A DNA stretch of 64,000 nucleotides from Tilletia caries (taxonomy: Eukaryota > Basidiomycota > Exobasidiomycetes > Tilletiales > Tilletiaceae): positions 372,001 to 436,000 of the forward strand of contig JALUTQ010000046.1 in assembly GCA_032718865.1 (NCBI GenBank). Reading direction: 5' to 3'. Shown one piece after another: positions 20,419-32,650 of this stretch; positions within the stretch are counted from its first letter, which is position 1; each line of letters starts with the position of its first letter. A model generated the notes under the pieces. That model was given only the letters and a program-made list of their open reading frames with translations. It ran no database searches and had not been told where the DNA came from. The position numbers were made by a program, and so were the translations under genes.

Positions 20419-21280
20419 ATGATGAAACCAGCCACCGCCCTACTCACGATCGCTGCGATGGCTTTCGTGGCCCAGGCTGCGCCTGTGCCGCTACCCAATG
20501 GTGAGTGTCAAACTTGCCATGTCGACTGATGTCGTTCATCAGAGAGCTGTACTAATGATTGCTGTGTCTTCTCAATCCAACCCTCTAGCCATCGAGATGT
20601 CGAAGTTCCAAGAGCGGGCCGTCGCCGTCCCGGCGGACGGCATTTTCGACCAACTCTCCCTCCACCACTCTCGCAGCTCTCGATTAATCGGTGGGAACGA
20701 CTACGCGGACACACTTCGCATGAAGCGGGGAGGAGGAGCAGAAGCTGCGGCCAAGGCCGCTGAAGTTGCGGCCAAGGAAGGTGAAGCTGTGGTCAACGCC
20801 GGTGAAGCTGCGGCCAAGGAAGGTGAAGCTGTGGTCAACGCCGGTGAAGCTGCGGTTAAAAAAGGGGGTTGGCGATGGCGATGGCCCTTCGGCTCGGGCA
20901 AGACTGCGGCCAAGCCCGTTGAAGCTGCGGCTAAAACAGCCGAGGAGGACGTCAAGAACAGCAAGCCTTGGGGATGGATCGTCGGCTCCGCCGTGGGGGG
21001 CACCATTTTCGGTCACGCCCTTCCCCACGATCAACAACCGACCGCGCCCGCGTATTATCCCGCCGCACCCGCGTATTATCCCGCCGCACCCGCGTATTAT
21101 CCTCCCGCGTCCTATCCTCCCGCGTCCAAGAAACGGGACGTAGTCGACACTCCGTCGCTCGTACGTTTCATCGCGCGCTCGATCTACTCGGTGAAGCGTG
21201 AGGAATACTCTCACAACTCTCGATCAATCGGTGGGAACGAGTACGGGGATGTCCTTCGCATCAAGCGCGAAGAGGCTTGA
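20419..21280 (+). CDS. Secreted protein with two Kex2-bounded peptide repeats
   Basis: Two exons (20419-20500, 20589-21280) encode 257 residues. Residues 1-21 form a signal peptide (MMKPATALLTIAAMAFVAQA). A peptide motif occurs twice, ending in a dibasic site each time: residues 55-74 (SRSSRLIGGNDYADTLRMKR) and 235-254 (SHNSRSIGGNEYGDVLRIKR). The second copy is also preceded by KR at 230-231. Between them are Ala/Glu/Lys-rich repeats (AKEGEAVVNAGEAA twice), GWRWRWPFG, a Gly-rich hydrophobic segment (GWIVGSAVGGTIFGHA), PAAPAYY repeats and KKR. Repeats bounded by KR are the mark of Kex2-processed fungal secreted peptides. I recognise no named family. Role unknown; surface or signalling peptides are an inference. 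Confidence 0.8.
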
Positions 21281-21688
21281 ACGTCGCATCAGCTGGGATC
21301 CAGGGGCTGCGACAGGGTTCGCGATTGACCATTGATCTCTCCTCCCTTACGGAGAGCACCGCTAATGAGACCTTTCCGTTTTCGCAATCCCATTCACCAC
21401 TTCCTCCCTTTCAAAAGCATTTGATCGAATTGCAGCGCCGAGAACCCACATCTGGGAGAGAAGACTATGCTCGCGTATGTGAAACAAAAGCGCGATCAGG
21501 CATCAGAAGACATTGATTGATCTGTCTCGACTCGCCACTGCGCCTTCTTCCTTCACATCTTCGCCGCCGCCGCCCGTTGCTGGCTCGCAGGAGTCTTCCG
21601 ATGTAGGTAATACTGCTCCTGGCAGGCCACACACTTCAGCTCTCGCGGCAAGCGGCTCGAAGCTCCGCGGAAGGGTCGGCGATCAGTG
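21281..21688. other. Gap between the convergent secreted-peptide gene and GNA1
   Basis: It holds the 3' ends of two convergent transcripts. I see no further gene or repeat. Confidence 0.5.
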
Positions 21689-22556
21689 CTACTTTGGTGC
21701 AGCGGTCGGAGCATACTTCGACTGCAGACACAGCACAAGGATGTCAGCATAGCACACGAAACCTGGACGACGCCTTTCGTGTGAGGCAAGACCCACCATC
21801 TGGACACCGGCAAGCTTGTAGCTGTGACCGAGGAGAAATGCAAGAGAACATTAGGGAGAAAGGATGGCAAGAAGAAGTAAGAAGCCCGTTAGCACAAAAT
21901 CCACGCGCTCGGTTCGAGGTGTCGGGTTAGACGTGACCATCATCATCTCGTAACTCACCCGCATTTCTCGTAGAATGCTGGCGAGACGAAAGGCGGCGGA
22001 CGAAGTAGTAGTGAGCGGAGAGGAGGTCCAGGCCGTCAGCCCTTCCAGAAGAGCGATTCCAATCTGGCTTGCTTCCCAGTTCAGGTAACTCACGTTGGTT
22101 CGACTCGCTACAGTCAAGGAACACCTTGTACGCGCCGAGTCCTTCGCTGATGGCAGTCAAAGCAGCAATGACCTTCTTTCCCAGCCCTTTGCCCTGCACG
22201 TTCGGGTCCACCGCGATGTCTTCGATGTGACCTGCCTTGCCCAGCCCGCGGATAAACTTGAACTCAAGAACGAGGGTGCCAACAGCCACGATGCGGTCGG
22301 TGTCCCTGTCGAGGATCACGATGGGGAAGTAGGTGTCCTGCACACGCTTGAGGGCCTCGAAGCGCTCCGTCCATGCCTCGGCGCCGACGTCAGGGGTCGT
22401 CGTAAGGATCGTGAGCACTTGGAGATGTCCGCGTGTGTAGTCGTCTGAGGCCAGGGGACGCAGAGCCAGTGTTGTTCCGACGAGCTCATGGACGGAGGCG
22501 GGGATCAGCGCCGGGTCGAAGGCGAGCTTGAGCTCGGAGTCGGGAGTGAGCGGCAT
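21689..22556 (-). CDS. GNA1: Glucosamine 6-phosphate N-acetyltransferase
   Basis: Four exons on the minus strand: 22094-22556, 21959-21977 (19 nt), 21797-21821 (25 nt) and 21689-21721, giving 179 residues. The enzyme acetylates glucosamine 6-phosphate from acetyl-CoA, the second step to UDP-GlcNAc for chitin and glycans. The GNAT fold is shown by AGHIEDIAVDPNVQGKGLGK (acetyl-CoA binding QGKGLG), LGAYKVFLDCSESN, and FYEKCGYKLAGVQM, assembled across the small exons, which is the typical GNA1 C-terminus. I chose the ATG at 22556, since the longer frame to 22571 opens with GTG. It is divergent from the NEO1-type gene, with 369 bp shared between start codons. Confidence 0.9.
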
Positions 22557-22925
22557 GGTCAGGCAATGCACCGTACACTAGGAAGCGCGAGCAAGGCAAG
22601 GAGGTCGTTGTTGTGTTCTATGTATGTATTTATGTACTGCGGACAGTTGTGTGAGGAAGGGGGGGAAGACAAGGGGGTGTGCATGGATCACTTTGCCTGC
22701 ATCCCCAACGACCATCTGCCGGACCGTCCAGAGTCATCGCCTTCTTACATTCGTATACCCACCCAGTAGTGGAGACCTGCTCCTTCCCTGTCCAGGATCC
22801 TGAGCCTGAGCACTGAGGTGGAGTCGAGTCGACCTTCACGCTTCACGACCCCAGGAACGTTTCAGCGCAAGGCCTCCGATCTCTGAGAATAGGAACCTTG
22901 CCGAACAGGGAGAACAAGTAGTCGC

Positions 22926-25900
22926 ATGGACCGCGGTGGACACAGCGCCGACCCCGACCACTACTCCGACACCGTACCCCTCCGACCCGTCGGTATGGCT
23001 CCCCAACCCGGCGCATCCTCGTCCTCCTCGTCCTCCTCGCGTGACGCAGCGCCTGCGGGCTTTCGAGCGCGCCCCTCCCGCTCCGCTCGCACCGCCTCAC
23101 AGGATCACGAACACGAACAGCAACGTCTACTCGATGTCGACGATCATGATGAGGACGAGCATGATTGGGGCGTGGACGAGGCGGGACCCAGTCGGGACGC
23201 GGGAGGTGTCGATGCTGCCTGGGCCAAAAGCAGGGGGAAGGGCAAAGCGTCACAGCACGCACGAACGCATTCTTCGGCTCTGGGTTGGTCCTTTTTCAAA
23301 CGTCGAGGGCGGGAGGTGAAGGATGCGAGCAGGACGGTCACGTTTGCGGATCCAGGTGAGCCTCAGAGCATGCCTCGCAACGCGTAGATCGCAGGCAGTC
23401 TGACACCCCGGCTTGTCTTCTTCTTACTCTCCAGAGCGCATCCGATCCAAGTATCCGGCCAATGTGGTCCGGAACCAAAAGTACAACGTCGCCTCCTTCC
23501 TTCCCCTCGTCCTCTACGAACAGTTCAAGTTCTTCTTCAACCTCTACTTCCTCCTCGTCGCCCTGAGCCAGTTCATTCCTGCCCTCAAGATCGGCTTCAT
23601 CGCGACCTACATTGCGCCGCTGGCCTTCGTACTCTGCGTCACCATCGGAAAGGAGGGGTACGATGATTATACCCGCTTCAAGCGAGACGTAGAGAGTAAT
23701 AGTGCTCCCTACAAGCTTCTCGTTCCCGCTTCGGAAGCTGCAGGTATCATCGGCCGATCGGGAAACTCGGCCAGCCGGAAACGCGCCTTTGCCGATTTGG
23801 AACAACAGGGCGGTCGAGGCTCTGCCATGGTTACAGTACCCTCGAGCCGGTTGAGAGTCGGAGATCTCGTCTTCTTGGAAAAGAATCAGCGTGTGCCGGC
23901 CGACATGGTCCTGCTGCGGACCACAGGCGGCGACAGCGAGGCGCCTGCTTCTACCGGCGAACAGGCTCGGCCAGAGGAGCAAAGCATCTTCGTACTGGAT
24001 GACGATGACGAGCCGGATAGTGCCAGACCCAGTCACGAGCGCAAGGACTCCATGTCCAAGTCGGCTATCACTGCCGCGCGGGAGGAGGACGAGGAAAAAG
24101 TCGAGCTGGGCGGTTCGGGGACTTGCTTCGTCAGGACTGATCAGCTCGACGGTGAGACGGATTGGAAGCTTCGTGTTGCTGTGGACGTCACCCAGCAGAT
24201 GAGCGAGGATGATCTTGTCCAGCTGGGCGCGCGCGCTTCTGTCTTTGCGGGACCACCTATCAAGGATATCCACACCTTCCTCGGCAATTTCACGCTGCAT
24301 CCGGATCTGGACGGCCCTAGTGCTCCAATCACTCCCGCTGTGGGTGACCTTTTGGACGGTGCGGCCGAGTTCTCTGGATCGCGCCCTTCTCAACAGGTTA
24401 TCGCGCTGAGCCAACAGCCCCATGTCGTCCCGCTGACGGCCGAAAACGTCTTGTGGGCCAACACGGTCCTGGCGGCGGGCAACGCTATCGGCTGCGTTGT
24501 CTACACCGGCAAGGAAACTCGCGCAGTGATGAATACCTCTCACCCCGAGACCAAGGTCGGCCTTCTTGATCTGGAGATTAACAGGTTATCCAAGATTCTC
24601 TGTGCGGTCACGTTCGCGCTCTCCGTTGGTCTGGTAGCCCTGAACGGCTTCCGGGGCGAATGGTGGGTTTACATCTTCCGCTTCTTGATTCTGTTCTCGT
24701 CCATCATCCCCATCAGCTTGCGTGTCAACCTCGACATGGGCAAGACGGTCTACGCAAGGCAGATCATGTCCGACGAGGAGATTCCGGGCACTATTGTCCG
24801 AACGAGCACGCTTCCCGAAGAACTTGGTCGGATCGAGTATCTACTCAGCGACAAGACGGGAACGTTGACGCAAAATGAGATGGAGCTCAAGAAGCTGCAC
24901 ATGGGCACGATGAGCTACTCGTGGGACAGTATGGACGAGGTCGCGACTCAGCTGTCAATTGCCATTGCGGAACAGTTCGGTGCGGGAGCCCGGGACGGAA
25001 CGAAGAGCCCTCCTCCTTTGCAGGGCGGACAGGCCTTGTTGGCCACAGCTGGCGCCGTGATAGGCGGACGGGGCAGACGCGACATGAGTTCCCGTGTCAA
25101 GGACGTCGTCCTCGCCCTCGCCCTCTGCCACAACGTCACCCCGATCAAGAACGACGATGGCACGGTGACATACCAGGCCAGCAGTCCTGATGAGGTCGCC
25201 ATCGTACGTTGGACGGAATCGGTCGGTCTGGCGCTGATTGCGCGTGATCGGACGTCGATGAGTCTGCGGGCGACAGACGGGACTGTGCTCTCGTTCGACA
25301 TCCTGGAGGTCTTCCCTTTCACTTCGGAATCGAAGCGGATGGGCATTGTCATCCGGGAGCGAATGACGGGTGAACTTATGTTCTACCAGAAGGGAGCCGA
25401 CGTCGTCATGGCCCGGATTGTCGCTCAAAATGACTGGCTGGAGGAAGAGTGCGGCAATATGGCGCGAGAGGGACTTCGAACGCTCGTTGTTGCGCGCAAG
25501 CGTCTTACCGAACAGTCGTACGGCGCTTTCGAGCGAGCGTACAAGGCGGCTCGTATTCAGGTCGACAATCGGAATGAGGCGATGAACCAAGCCGTTGCGG
25601 AGCATCTCGAGCACCAGCTTGAGCTGTTGGGACTGACGGGTGTCGAAGACAAGCTACAGGAAGACGTCAAGACGACCCTCGAGCTCCTCCGGAACGCCGG
25701 CATCAAGGTGTGGATGCTGACTGGTGACAAGATCGAGACGGCTACGTGTATCGCTATCTCGAGTAAGCTGGTTGCTCGGAACCAGTATGTGCATCAGGTC
25801 GCCAAGCTCAAGACGGTCGAAGCGGCACAGGACACGATTGACTTCCTCCGGTCCAAGCTGGACTGCTGCCTCGTCATCGACGGCGAGTCGCTCCAACTCT

Positions 25901-27095
25901 GCTTGGACCACTACCAGACGGCTTTCATCGAGCTCGCGACGCAGTTGTCGGCCGTCGTCGCCTGTCGATGCAGTCCGACGCAAAAGGCCGACGTGGCGAA
26001 GATCATTCGCGCATACACCAAGAAGCGCGTGTGCTGCATTGGCGATGGAGGCAATGACGTGTCCATGATCCAAGCTGCGGACGTGGGCATCGGCATCGTG
26101 GGCAAGGAAGGCAAGCAGGCCTCCCTCGCTGCCGACTTCTCGATCAACCAGTTCAGCTACCTGACGAAGCTGCTCGTCTGGCATGGGCGGAACTCGTACA
26201 AGCGTTCGGCCAAGCTCGCCCAGTTCGTCATCCATCGCGGGTTGATTATATCGATCATCCAGGCTGTGTTTTCGGCGATTTTTTACTTTGCGCCCATTGC
26301 GCTCTATCAGGGATGGTTGATGGTTGGCTATGCGACGGTGTATACCATGGCGCCTGTGTTCAGTTTGGTTCTGGACCGGGATGTTAGCGAAGACTTGGCG
26401 CTGCTATACCCTGAACTTTACAAGGAGTTGACGATGGTGAGTTCGGGGGGACCGATATTTGGAAGCTTACCTTGCGGCTCATTCCACTTTCCCAACTTCG
26501 CTTTCCTTTCTACAGGGACGGAGTCTCAGCGCCAAGACCTTCACCGAGTGGCTGATGATCAGTATCTACCAAGGCGGGGCGATCATGATCCTCAGCTTGC
26601 TCCTTTTCGAGAACGAGTTCCTGAACATCGTCAGTATCTCCTTCACGGCACTCGTTTTGAACGAGCTCATCATGGTTGCGCTGGAAATCACGACTTGGTA
26701 TGTGTTTCCCGTTCTTTTCCTGGTAACGTGTCCATTGGAATGGGTTACTGATAGTATGTCCTTGTGTATGTGATACAGGCACATCTACATGTTCGTTTCA
26801 GAGATCGCTACTCTCTTCTTCTACTGCATCAGTATCGCTTTCTTGCCCGAATTCTTCGGTGAGTGGGCAAAAAATAACCATTTTCGCTGGATCCTGCGGA
26901 CACGTTCACGAGCGGGAAGAACTGACGATTTCTCCTCCTTTGATATTATCCCAAACAGACCTCAACTTTGTGCTTACGACCCGGTTCCTCTGGAAGACAG
27001 TGGTGATTGTGGCAGTGAGCAGCTTCCCACTGTACATTCTCAGGGAAGTGAAGGCTCGACTTTCACCACCGAGCTATAGCAAGCTGGGCCATTGA
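22926..27095 (+). CDS. NEO1: NEO1-type P4-ATPase (aminophospholipid flippase)
   Basis: Five exons: 22926-23355, 23435-26436, 26516-26697, 26779-26858 and 26959-27095, giving 1276 residues. It flips aminophospholipids to the cytosolic leaflet of Golgi and endosomal membranes. Motifs: the entry [18 protein letters not shown] with [20 protein letters not shown] (TM1), the [12 protein letters not shown] actuator loop, the phosphorylation site [11 protein letters not shown] (Asp near residue 616), [23 protein letters not shown], and [19 protein letters not shown]. The membrane half ends with [35 protein letters not shown] and the close spacing fit the Neo1/ATP9 branch, which needs no Cdc50 subunit. 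The N-terminal 140 residues are Ser-rich and acidic. Loop insertions (Asp/Glu-rich near 24000-24110) make it somewhat longer than yeast Neo1. Confidence 0.92.
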
Positions 27096-27249
27096 GTCGC
27101 TGCGCTTGCTGAGATGGCATGAAATCCTAGTACATGATATCCCTTTTAGTTACATATTATCGTCAGGTTCTCCTTGTTTGGACGAATGCAGCAGTGTGAC
27201 GGATGTTTGTACTTTTGCCTGATGATTGGGTATAATAATGTTGCTGTTA

Positions 27250-28377
27250 TCACGGAAAGAGCATGGAGATCCTGTCCTGCAAGGCTGCAAGAACTTGTGG
27301 TCGAAGCCGCTCAGCCGATTCTGATTCTGATTCTGCTTCTGAAGGTGGGGCGAGGATCTCGCTGACAGCCGATTGCAGCTGCGCGTCCTTCGACTGTTGC
27401 TCATCCTGGTAGGACAGCCACCTCCAATGAGGCGACTCCGTGATACTGCTGACATGGTCGAAGTCTTGGACTGCGAAGCGAGTTGGAGGGGTATCCGAGG
27501 AAGGGGCCGACAGGGAGGACGCAAAGAGGATCCGGTGGCAATTTTCGACAGTTGCTCCTGTCAGACAGTCGTTCAGGACGATAGTAGAATCCGTCGTGTC
27601 GTGCATGCGGTACTGACAAGGAAGACGGAAGAGATATGAGTTATCGTCAAAAGGGAGAAACGGATGTCAGTGAGCTCTCTCGCTCACCTGTCTGCACTTT
27701 CCAACGACGATCAAACATCGCACACAGTCGTGCACCATGAGACTTCCTTGCAGTGGCGGAACGATGACGATGCAGTCGGAGAGGGATCGGATCTGGATGG
27801 TGAGGAGCTCGCGGGTGTTTGCATCTTTGCGGAGGTCGAGGATGCGGGCTGATTGATTCTCGAGGCGAAGGTCGGACGATGATGCTGAAGGTGGAGTTGC
27901 AGAGGAGGCAGTAGGTGGCTCAGCCAAGGTAGTCGCATTCGTCTGCACTCCATTGACATTTCCGACTGGTTCTGACTTGGTCGCAGAAGGCGTAGGGGCC
28001 TTGGCGGGATTCCTCTTGAAGGCAAACCGGGCCTTCGGCTGGGGAGCGTCAGATCCCGTTTTCGAAGTCGTCTGCGTCGAATTGTCCGAGGCAGAAGCGG
28101 TCAGCTCTCTTGACTTGGCGGCCAGTTTCTCGGAGAGCTCTCGCAACAAGCGTTCGTGCCCTTCTCTATCTCTGGGCGGAATAAGTGCGGTCTCGTCGAG
28201 GAGAGCCTTGCGTGTATCTGCGAGTTCCTGTACGAGTTGGGGTGTCTGTGTGGGTGAGGACGCCGCTTGGATCTGCTGTTCCAGAGTGGCGAGACGGGCA
28301 CGGAACGAAGTGAAGAATACGGCGGCATGCGTGGCAGAGAGCGCAGACGACGCGCCGAGCGAGGACGTCGAAGTCAT
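27250..28377 (-). CDS. Tubulin-binding cofactor C
   Basis: Two exons (27688-28377 and 27250-27612) encode 350 residues. The N-terminal half is helical (FFTSFRARLATLEQQIQ, LVQELADTRKALLDE), as in the TBCC spectrin-like domain. A low-complexity Pro/Thr/Ser linker follows. The C-terminal half is the TBCC/C-CAP beta-helix, with IQIRSLSDCIVIVPPLQGSL, DCVRCLIVVGKCRQYRMHDT, and NCHRILFASSLSAPS. The domain normally carries an Arg finger that stimulates GTP hydrolysis by beta-tubulin; RMHD sits in the strand after the exon junction. It acts in the cytosolic tubulin-folding pathway. It is divergent from YTM1 with 279 bp between starts, and its 3' end faces that of NEO1. Confidence 0.85.
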
Positions 28378-28656
28378 TATTCACTTTCTGTTCCTTTCCG
28401 ATGTCAGTGGAAGCGTGGAAGCGTGGAAGCGTGGAAGAAGTGGCGAGAAAAGAACAACACCCAGGCGCGCACACACGTAAACAGCGAGGCACGCGCCACG
28501 CGACGCGACGCATCCTCGGATAAACTTCGCGGATAAACTCACACCGGCACTCTCACAAAAAAATCTTCCTGAATCCTGACCTCGTCCCCGATGTGCAGTG
28601 GGACGACCTTCACCTTTTACTCCGTACTCCGTGCCCATACAGATTCATACAGGAAG

Positions 28657-30615
28657 ATGTCGGGACCCTCAGCTTCCATAGTCACGGCTCCGGCTCCGGC
28701 AACGGTGGCGGCGGGGAGCACGGCGGCGGACGGGGCTACGACGGCTTCGGTGCCGGTGCTGCTGCGGACGACGCACGCTTCTCTTGCCATCCCCCTGGCC
28801 CCGTACATGGTCCCGGTCTCCTGGCGTCGCAGTCATCTGTCGACGCTCGTCAATCGGATCCTTAGCCCGACGACTCCGACGCCGCTGGACTTCATCGTCG
28901 ACGGCCAGCTGCTCAGGACATCGCTCGCCGAGTACCTCGAGTCCGCTGGCAAGGACGCTGAGTCCACACTCGACTTGCTCTATGTCCCCAGCACGCTCCC
29001 ACCCAAGTACGAAGGCGCATTCGAACACGATGACTGGGTTGCCAGTGTTGATGCGCGGGGCGCTGCTGCCTTCTTCCCCGCTGGTCGGAGCTCTTCCTCG
29101 GCCGCGCTGCTCTTGACGGCCAGCTACGACGGCGCCATTCGGGTCTGGTCCCACGCCAATGTTGAAGAGCCTCTTCTCACCTATAACACATCCTCCTCAG
29201 CCGCCGGCTCGCTCAACCCGTCTCTCGTCGACGCAGTCTGGACCTCGAGCTCAGACCAAGGTTCAGCTCACTTTGCGACTGCTGGCATGGACGGTGTCAT
29301 TCGCGCTTGGAGCGTTCCCACAGCCGCTCTTCAATCTCATAATCCTGCCAACGGGGCCGCAAACGGAGCATCAGCAAACGTTGGCAAGCCCAGACCACTT
29401 TGGACAGGTCCCGCCAGCTTAACATCCTCTCCCCTCTCTTCTCTCCACACAACCACCGACGGCGACCATATCCTTGCCGCAGCATGGGACGGTACCGTCT
29501 CCCTCTGGGCCGCGAACCCTTCAGCCAACGATGAGGCCAATGCCGCATCAGCCTACTTTGTCGGCCAACCCGATCCGGAAGATGAAGATGAAGACGTGGA
29601 GGATGACGACAATGAGGATAACGCCGATGCTGGTGCCAAACGCTCCGCACACCGCAAGAAGCGGCGTACCCTCGCTCGGACCAAGGCGGCTGCCTCGGCT
29701 CTCACCAGGGAGCCCCTCCAGGTCATGTCTCATGTGGCTATCACCTCGTCGCTGGGCGTGCTTAGCAGCGCAGCGACCACGCGCGTGGCAGGTCCCAACA
29801 GTAAAGTTGCACGGGCCATATTCGCAAACGACGTCGCATCGAATGCATCCGGGCAATGGACTGCCTTTAGCAGTGGCTGGGACGGTGCAGTCAAGGAGTG
29901 GGACTTGACTGTTGGTGGACGAAGTGTAGCGAGCAAGGTGAGGGACTGCTTGTGGACATGTCTTAGGTACATTGTTTAGTCTTTCAGCTCACAGCGTATC
30001 TCTATTTTCAACAGTCATGCGACAAGGTACTTCTGACAATGGACCAGCTTCAAGGAGCCTCGTCTACCTCCACGATCCTGCTCACCGGTCACATGGATCG
30101 ATCGTCGGCCATCTGGGACATGCGAAGTGGTGAGTTTTCTGCGAAGGTACCTTCCGAATTGACGCGTCGCGTATCCCTTGTGTCCAGGAAACAAGACAGA
30201 CTCATCTCTCCTTGCCCTACGTCTTACAGACGTCGCGACCCCGACACTGGTCTTGCCAGGCGCTCACTCCGGGCCCGTCTCCGTGCTCCGGACCCATCCA
30301 ACCAATGGCAACCTCTTCGCCACCGGCTCACACGACGGTTCTCTCAAGCTGTGGGACACCCGCAGCCCGCGAACGGCCCTCTTTGCCCTCGCACGACCTG
30401 CTGCTGCGCCCACATCAAAGTCAGCGGCCGGCGCGGCGTCGACGAAGAGCAAGGTGCTGGCGATGGACTGGGATGCGTCTGGGAAGATGCTTTTCTCTGG
30501 TGGGGACGATTGTCGCTTGAGCGTACATCGGGGCGAAGGGATGGACCGGACTGGTGAGGTTACGGGGACCATGTCGGTCGGAGGTTCGAAGATGGACGTT
30601 GATCCTGTCAAGTAA
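28657..30615 (+). CDS. YTM1: Ribosome biogenesis WD-repeat protein YTM1/WDR12
   Basis: Three exons (28657-29937, 30015-30129, 30188-30615) encode 607 residues. The N-terminal NLE ubiquitin-like domain is clear (LAPYMVPVSWRRSHLSTLVN, TPTPLDFIVDGQLLRTSL, LPPKYEGAFEHDDWVASVDA). WD repeats follow, with YDGAIRVWS, MDGVIRAWS, AWDGTVSLWA, GWDGAVKEWD and HDGSLKLWD. A basic/acidic insert (EDEDEDVEDDDNEDN, then RKKRRT) sits between repeats. Ytm1 joins Nop7 and Erb1 in the nucleolus for 60S subunit maturation, and its NLE domain is released by the AAA ATPase Rea1. An earlier in-frame ATG at 28591 would add 22 residues with no homology; I prefer 28657. Confidence 0.9.
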
Positions 30616-30821
30616 GGCGCATCATTTTTCAATACTCATCAATACATTTCCAAATAGTTGGCACATCTTGTCTGTCGCTCAGGCGAAGATCGCACGGAGA
30701 GAGGCGCTCCTGCGCAAGGGTATTCAAGGAGGATCAAGGTCGGTTTCGTTTCGTTTCGATTCAAATATATAGAGGATCAGGAACAGAGTTCGTAAAGTTC
30801 GTTTTTGAGGCTCGATGCAGT

Positions 30822-31782
30822 CTAGACATCGAGGCCAGGGCACCTCTCGCTGGTAACATGGGTAGTGTGGGAAAGCGGCTGGTCAGTCTTGCCGTCTGTA
30901 ACAATCGAGGAGCGAAATCGCGCATACACGTACCTGTAGGGAGAGTTGGAGGTGAGGGCGCCGTTGTTCTCCTGCAAGATGATCCACAAAAGCATCAGAA
31001 GGTCAGTCTTGGCGAGTGAATGAGAAGGCCACGGGGAGCCCTTTGGAAGCTTACGTGGTAGATGAGGTCGAAGTGGCTGCTGGGGTAGCTGAAGCCTTGA
31101 CCGACTGTTGAACACGGGGAAGGAGGGACGAAGGTGAGCCCCACAAACAAGGCTTCGAAAAAAGTTAGAGGATGGGGAGAGATAAACTCACTCGAGCTTC
31201 CAATGTTCTCGAGCTGGTCGTGCTCCCAGCAGACGAGAATGTCAGCGCTGGACCTGGAGGCAAAGGCGTGGATGGCGTCGTGCACGCAGTTGACTGGATC
31301 GGACAAAAGAAGAAGGTCGATGTTGAGTCAGGGCGAATATCCAATCTGTTAAGCGCGATGAACTCACTGTCATCACGGTCTGTTCAATCAAGGCAGTGCC
31401 AGGAGAACGGAACGGTTCAGGGTGTCAGTCATCCAATGAATCTTCGCCTGAAAGTTAAGACCCAGAGAGAATCGAGGGACTCACCGCAGCTGGTGTCAAC
31501 AGTGAGCCCAAGGTCCTGGGCCAAGGGCAACACAGTCTGGTAAGGCCGGTTCCGAGATCCATCACTATTGTAAGCCTGAGCGAAGATCTTGCCGATGTTG
31601 TACCCGCTGCCACGGCCAAACACGTTGCGCAGGCACTGGGCGCGCTGCTGGCCCGTGGACGAGAGACCGACCGAGCTGTCGGAGACCTTCTCGCCGTGAC
31701 GGATGAGGTAGATCTGGTTGTTCACCGCGGCGTGGGCGGCCGAGGCGGCGAGGAGGGAGGCGAGGAGGGTACGGAAGTGCAT
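30822..31782 (-). CDS. Secreted histidine-phosphatase superfamily protein
   Basis: Five exons: 31485-31782, 31368-31379 (only 12 nt), 31192-31293, 31055-31104 and 30822-30971, giving 203 residues. A signal peptide (MHFRTLLASLLAASAAHA) is followed by IYLIRHGEK, the phospho-accepting RHG motif of phosphoglycerate-mutase-like enzymes. Then come LSSTGQQRAQCL, FAQAY, NRPYQTVLPLAQDL, and ILVCWEHDQLENIG with the second catalytic His. The C-terminal end is read without a further intron; a short 38-nt intron near 30900-30940 would end the protein earlier. The substrate is not evident. It is convergent with YTM1. Confidence 0.82.
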
Positions 31783-32650
31783 TGTGAGGAGGATGTTGAG
31801 ACTGGATGCGAAGGAGACTTGGAAGGGTCAGCGGGGAGGGTGGAGGGTCAGCTTCAGACTAGTAGCATCGCTCGACGCGTGACCAGATGTATTTATACCC
31901 TGGCGCCTCCCAGTGGAGCTAGAACTACCGTGAGCATCCCGCAAGGGCATGACCCCGGGTTGACGCTTGACTAGAGAGGCAGGGCTTCGGAAAGGTTGGA
32001 TGAATCAAGGCTAAGTGCCTTGCCTCACACAGCAGCGGCACTGGCATAGTGCTCCCCGGTCAAGCAAGCAGTCAGTGTTCGAACAGCTTCCCGAGGTCCG
32101 AAGCCTTCTTGAAACTCTCCACAACGAGCGTGTACGTCAGGCGTCAGGCGTTAGGGGCGACGTGGTGGTTGAGCTTGTGAGCGTCGTTGACCAGCGGCTG
32201 CTTGCGGCGTCCTCAAGCGAAGGCGAAATTGGGGGGGAGCACGTGTACACCGACTCAGAACACGACCCCCCCTGGCACAGCAGGGGAACTCGTCCCGAGC
32301 AACGCGAACAGACGGCGGCACGAAACGTTCGGGAGGCGGGGCAAGTGAGCTGTGCGCGCGTTTGGAAGATTTGAGATTTGCGTCGCGTATGCGATGCTCG
32401 GGTTTCTCCACTGAGTCCACGCCGTCTTCTTCCATTCGCGAGAGGCGTCGGATGGGTCAAATAGCCAATCAAGGACAGCAGCATGTGGCGGGCGGCGGGC
32501 GGCGGGTGAGTAACTGTAAGATTCAGGGCAAAAGGAACGTTCCAGCTTGAAGTTGCGTAGGCATTTAATAATATTCAGGCGTTCAGGCTGGTTACTCGAC
32601 TCCGGACGGTGATGCAACGCAAGTCCATGCGACAGTCGCATGGAAGAGGT
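31783..32650. other. Intergenic region upstream of the phosphatase gene
   Basis: 868 bp hold the phosphatase promoter (a TATA-like TATTTATACC near 31890-31898 on plus) and the 3' flank of WRAP73. I see no gene or repeat in it. Confidence 0.5.

Noticed and set aside
23338..24543. 401-residue minus-strand ORF opposite NEO1
   Set aside because: It is a shadow of the long P4-ATPase exon with no family resemblance.
30900..30940. Possible 38-nt intron in the last phosphatase exon
   Set aside because: It would be shorter than other introns here and would end the protein within a few residues; the unspliced frame gives a fuller C-terminus.
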